This document shows positions 63,064 to 64,000 of a stretch of 64,000 nt of DNA, in pieces (positions within the stretch are counted from its first letter, which is position 1; each line of letters starts with the position of its first letter). The notes under the pieces were generated by a model. That model saw only the letters and a program-made list of their open reading frames with translations, ran no database searches and was not told where the DNA came from. Location of the stretch: positions 6,138,001 through 6,202,000 of the forward strand of contig NZ_CP197418.1 of NCBI RefSeq assembly GCF_052161655.1. Reading direction: 5' to 3'. Made by a program: the position numbers and the translations under genes. The stretch comes from Novipirellula sp052161655 (GTDB taxonomy: Bacteria > Planctomycetota > Planctomycetia > Pirellulales > Pirellulaceae).

Positions 63064-63170
63064 AGTATATCTGTCCGATATGACGAACGGCGGTCGTTTC
63101 CGAGGAATGCCAATCTAGTCTCCATTTGTAAACACAATGTCGCCCACCGTCGCTCAGTACAATCGCTGGA

Positions 63171-63695
63171 CTACTCGCCATCTGGGAAAGCTTTGGTGAT
63201 GTCGATACCTCGTTCGGCGAGAAACGCAGATACGCGCCGGCGCTTAGAGTAGTCATTGGTCGAGAGGTCGAAGATCGTCTCTTCGAGTTCAGTGGTGTAG
63301 TACGGATCAGCTCCCGCGTCGAGCAGTATGGCCATGAGGTCAGTCCGGCCGAGGTGTAAACAGCAATGAAGGGGGCAGTCGTTCACGTCGGATGATAGGT
63401 TCGGGTCTGCACCATGGGCGAGCAATGCAGCAACCATCGCCGAGTCGCCAAGTTGACATGCAATCGTGAGCGGAGTGTCACCGAAATCGTTGCAGCGGTT
63501 CACGTCGAAGCCATTTTTGACACAGAACACTGCGGCGTCGACGAAGCCCTCCGTCACCAGGAAGTGAAGAGCCGTCTCCGATCGGAAGTTCGTACTCCGG
63601 AGTTCAGGGTATCGGCGAAGCAGTCCGACTGCAGCAGTTCGATCACGAGCGGCTGCGTCGATGAAGTCGCCAACGATCTTGTTGTCGAGCACCAT
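63171..63695 (-). CDS. Ankyrin repeat protein
   Basis: A 174-residue protein made almost entirely of ankyrin repeats: RSETALHFLVTEGFVDAAVFCVKNGFDVN, DFGDTPLTIACQLGDSAMVAALLAHGADPN and VNDCPLHCCLHLGRTDLMAILLDAGADP, with a fourth degenerate unit. There is no signal or membrane segment. Ankyrin domains bind proteins. It lies upstream of the HDAC-like gene on the same strand and may share its transcript. The partner is unknown. Confidence 0.9.
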   Translation of the reverse strand: MVLDNKIVGDFIDAAARDRTAAVGLLRRYPELRSTNFRSETALHFLVTEGFVDAAVFCVKNGFDVNRCNDFGDTPLTIACQLGDSAMVAALLAHGADPNLSSDVNDCPLHCCLHLGRTDLMAILLDAGADPYYTTELEETIFDLSTNDYSKRRRVSAFLAERGIDITKAFPDGE

Positions 63696-63819
63696 TCAAT
63701 AGCTCATTTTAGAAACAGATGGAAACAGCGGGCGGCGGCGAACAACTCAACGACTGCGAATCCGACGACTGCCGCCGGACCAGAGCAATCGCTGGAGATC
63801 CGCATCTGTACACTGACCC

Positions 63820-64000
63820 TCAATTCATACCGATGTACACATGTTGATGCTGGGTCTTGATCTTAACTCCCCATCCAATATCCTGGACCGCGATTCCCCA
63901 AGGCATCCACCAACGCAGATACAAGAGATAGCCGTCGCGTAGCGGTCCGACGGGGAACGTCATGCAGCGGCCAACAGGGGAGTAAACGAGCAGGAACGCT
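63820..64000 (-). CDS. Partial gene at right edge, C-terminal 59 residues
   Basis: A frame reads leftward from the edge to a TGA at 63820-63822. The product contains FLLVYSPVGRCMTFPVGPL, then GYLLYLRWWMPWGIAVQDIGWG and a tail ending HVYIGMN. I do not recognise it. The absence of stops and the hydrophobic-aromatic pattern suggest real coding sequence, but the start lies outside the window. The 124-base space before the ankyrin gene holds nothing. Confidence 0.45.
   Translation of the reverse strand, partial: AFLLVYSPVGRCMTFPVGPLRDGYLLYLRWWMPWGIAVQDIGWGVKIKTQHQHVYIGMN

Noticed and set aside
1..64000. CRISPR arrays, rRNA and tRNA genes
   Set aside because: No regularly spaced direct repeats, no rRNA-like blocks and no convincing T-loop/cloverleaf pattern were found by reading.

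Overview
The window looks like chromosomal DNA of a planctomycete, most likely a marine Rhodopirellula-type member of the Pirellulaceae. The evidence is family content: three secreted sulfatases, a PSD1/DUF1501 pair, a PVC-type haem protein, secreted Gfo/Idh dehydrogenases, an STN/secretin-like protein, a stand-alone piece of a FecR-type protein, and many short palindromic intergenic repeats. Product names rest on motifs and remembered family patterns; no database search was possible. No tRNA, rRNA or CRISPR array was recognised. || Layout. 1-4.4 kb: the end of a Gfo/Idh dehydrogenase coupled to a TIM-barrel sugar isomerase, an orphan ParA-like ATPase, and class III fructose-1,6-bisphosphatase. 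4.6-10.6 kb: two sulfatases with an IS110-family transposase between them, flanked by structured non-coding DNA. 10.6-16.8 kb: a small DUF7079-like protein, an STN/secretin-like protein, a PHP-domain protein and a two-domain esterase. 17.1-31 kb: secreted catabolic genes (ceramidase-like, PVC haem protein, DUF6807, DUF1501, PSD1, YceI, a membrane protein, TAT-exported Gfo/Idh, BNR sialidase-like). 31.3-34 kb: a LarA-like protein, a BON-like protein and the redox repressor Rex. || 34.4-44 kb: seven co-directional genes: acyltransferase 3, O-antigen-ligase-like, squalene-hopene-cyclase-like class II terpene cyclase, a DUF116-polyprenyl synthase fusion, a UbiC-like chorismate lyase, a TPR protein and a membrane-anchored protein. 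This is the best candidate for an undescribed pathway: isoprenoid chain formation, cyclisation and a possible hydroxybenzoate head group encoded side by side. || 44.2-48.9 kb: an IS1182-like element with a frameshifted transposase, a truncated FecR-type protein and a third sulfatase. 49-54.9 kb: an X-Pro dipeptidyl-peptidase, AlkD-like, cyclophilin, GNAT-like and a ParA/Soj operon. 55.8-64 kb: a Tex-like RNA-binding protein with two long disordered insertions and an RGG tail, a small partner gene, a response regulator, an orphan MoxR ATPase, a histone-deacetylase-like amidohydrolase, an ankyrin protein and a partial gene at the right edge. || Several families of palindromic repeats punctuate the intergenic spaces. 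Both transposase genes lie between inverted copies of the same repeat.
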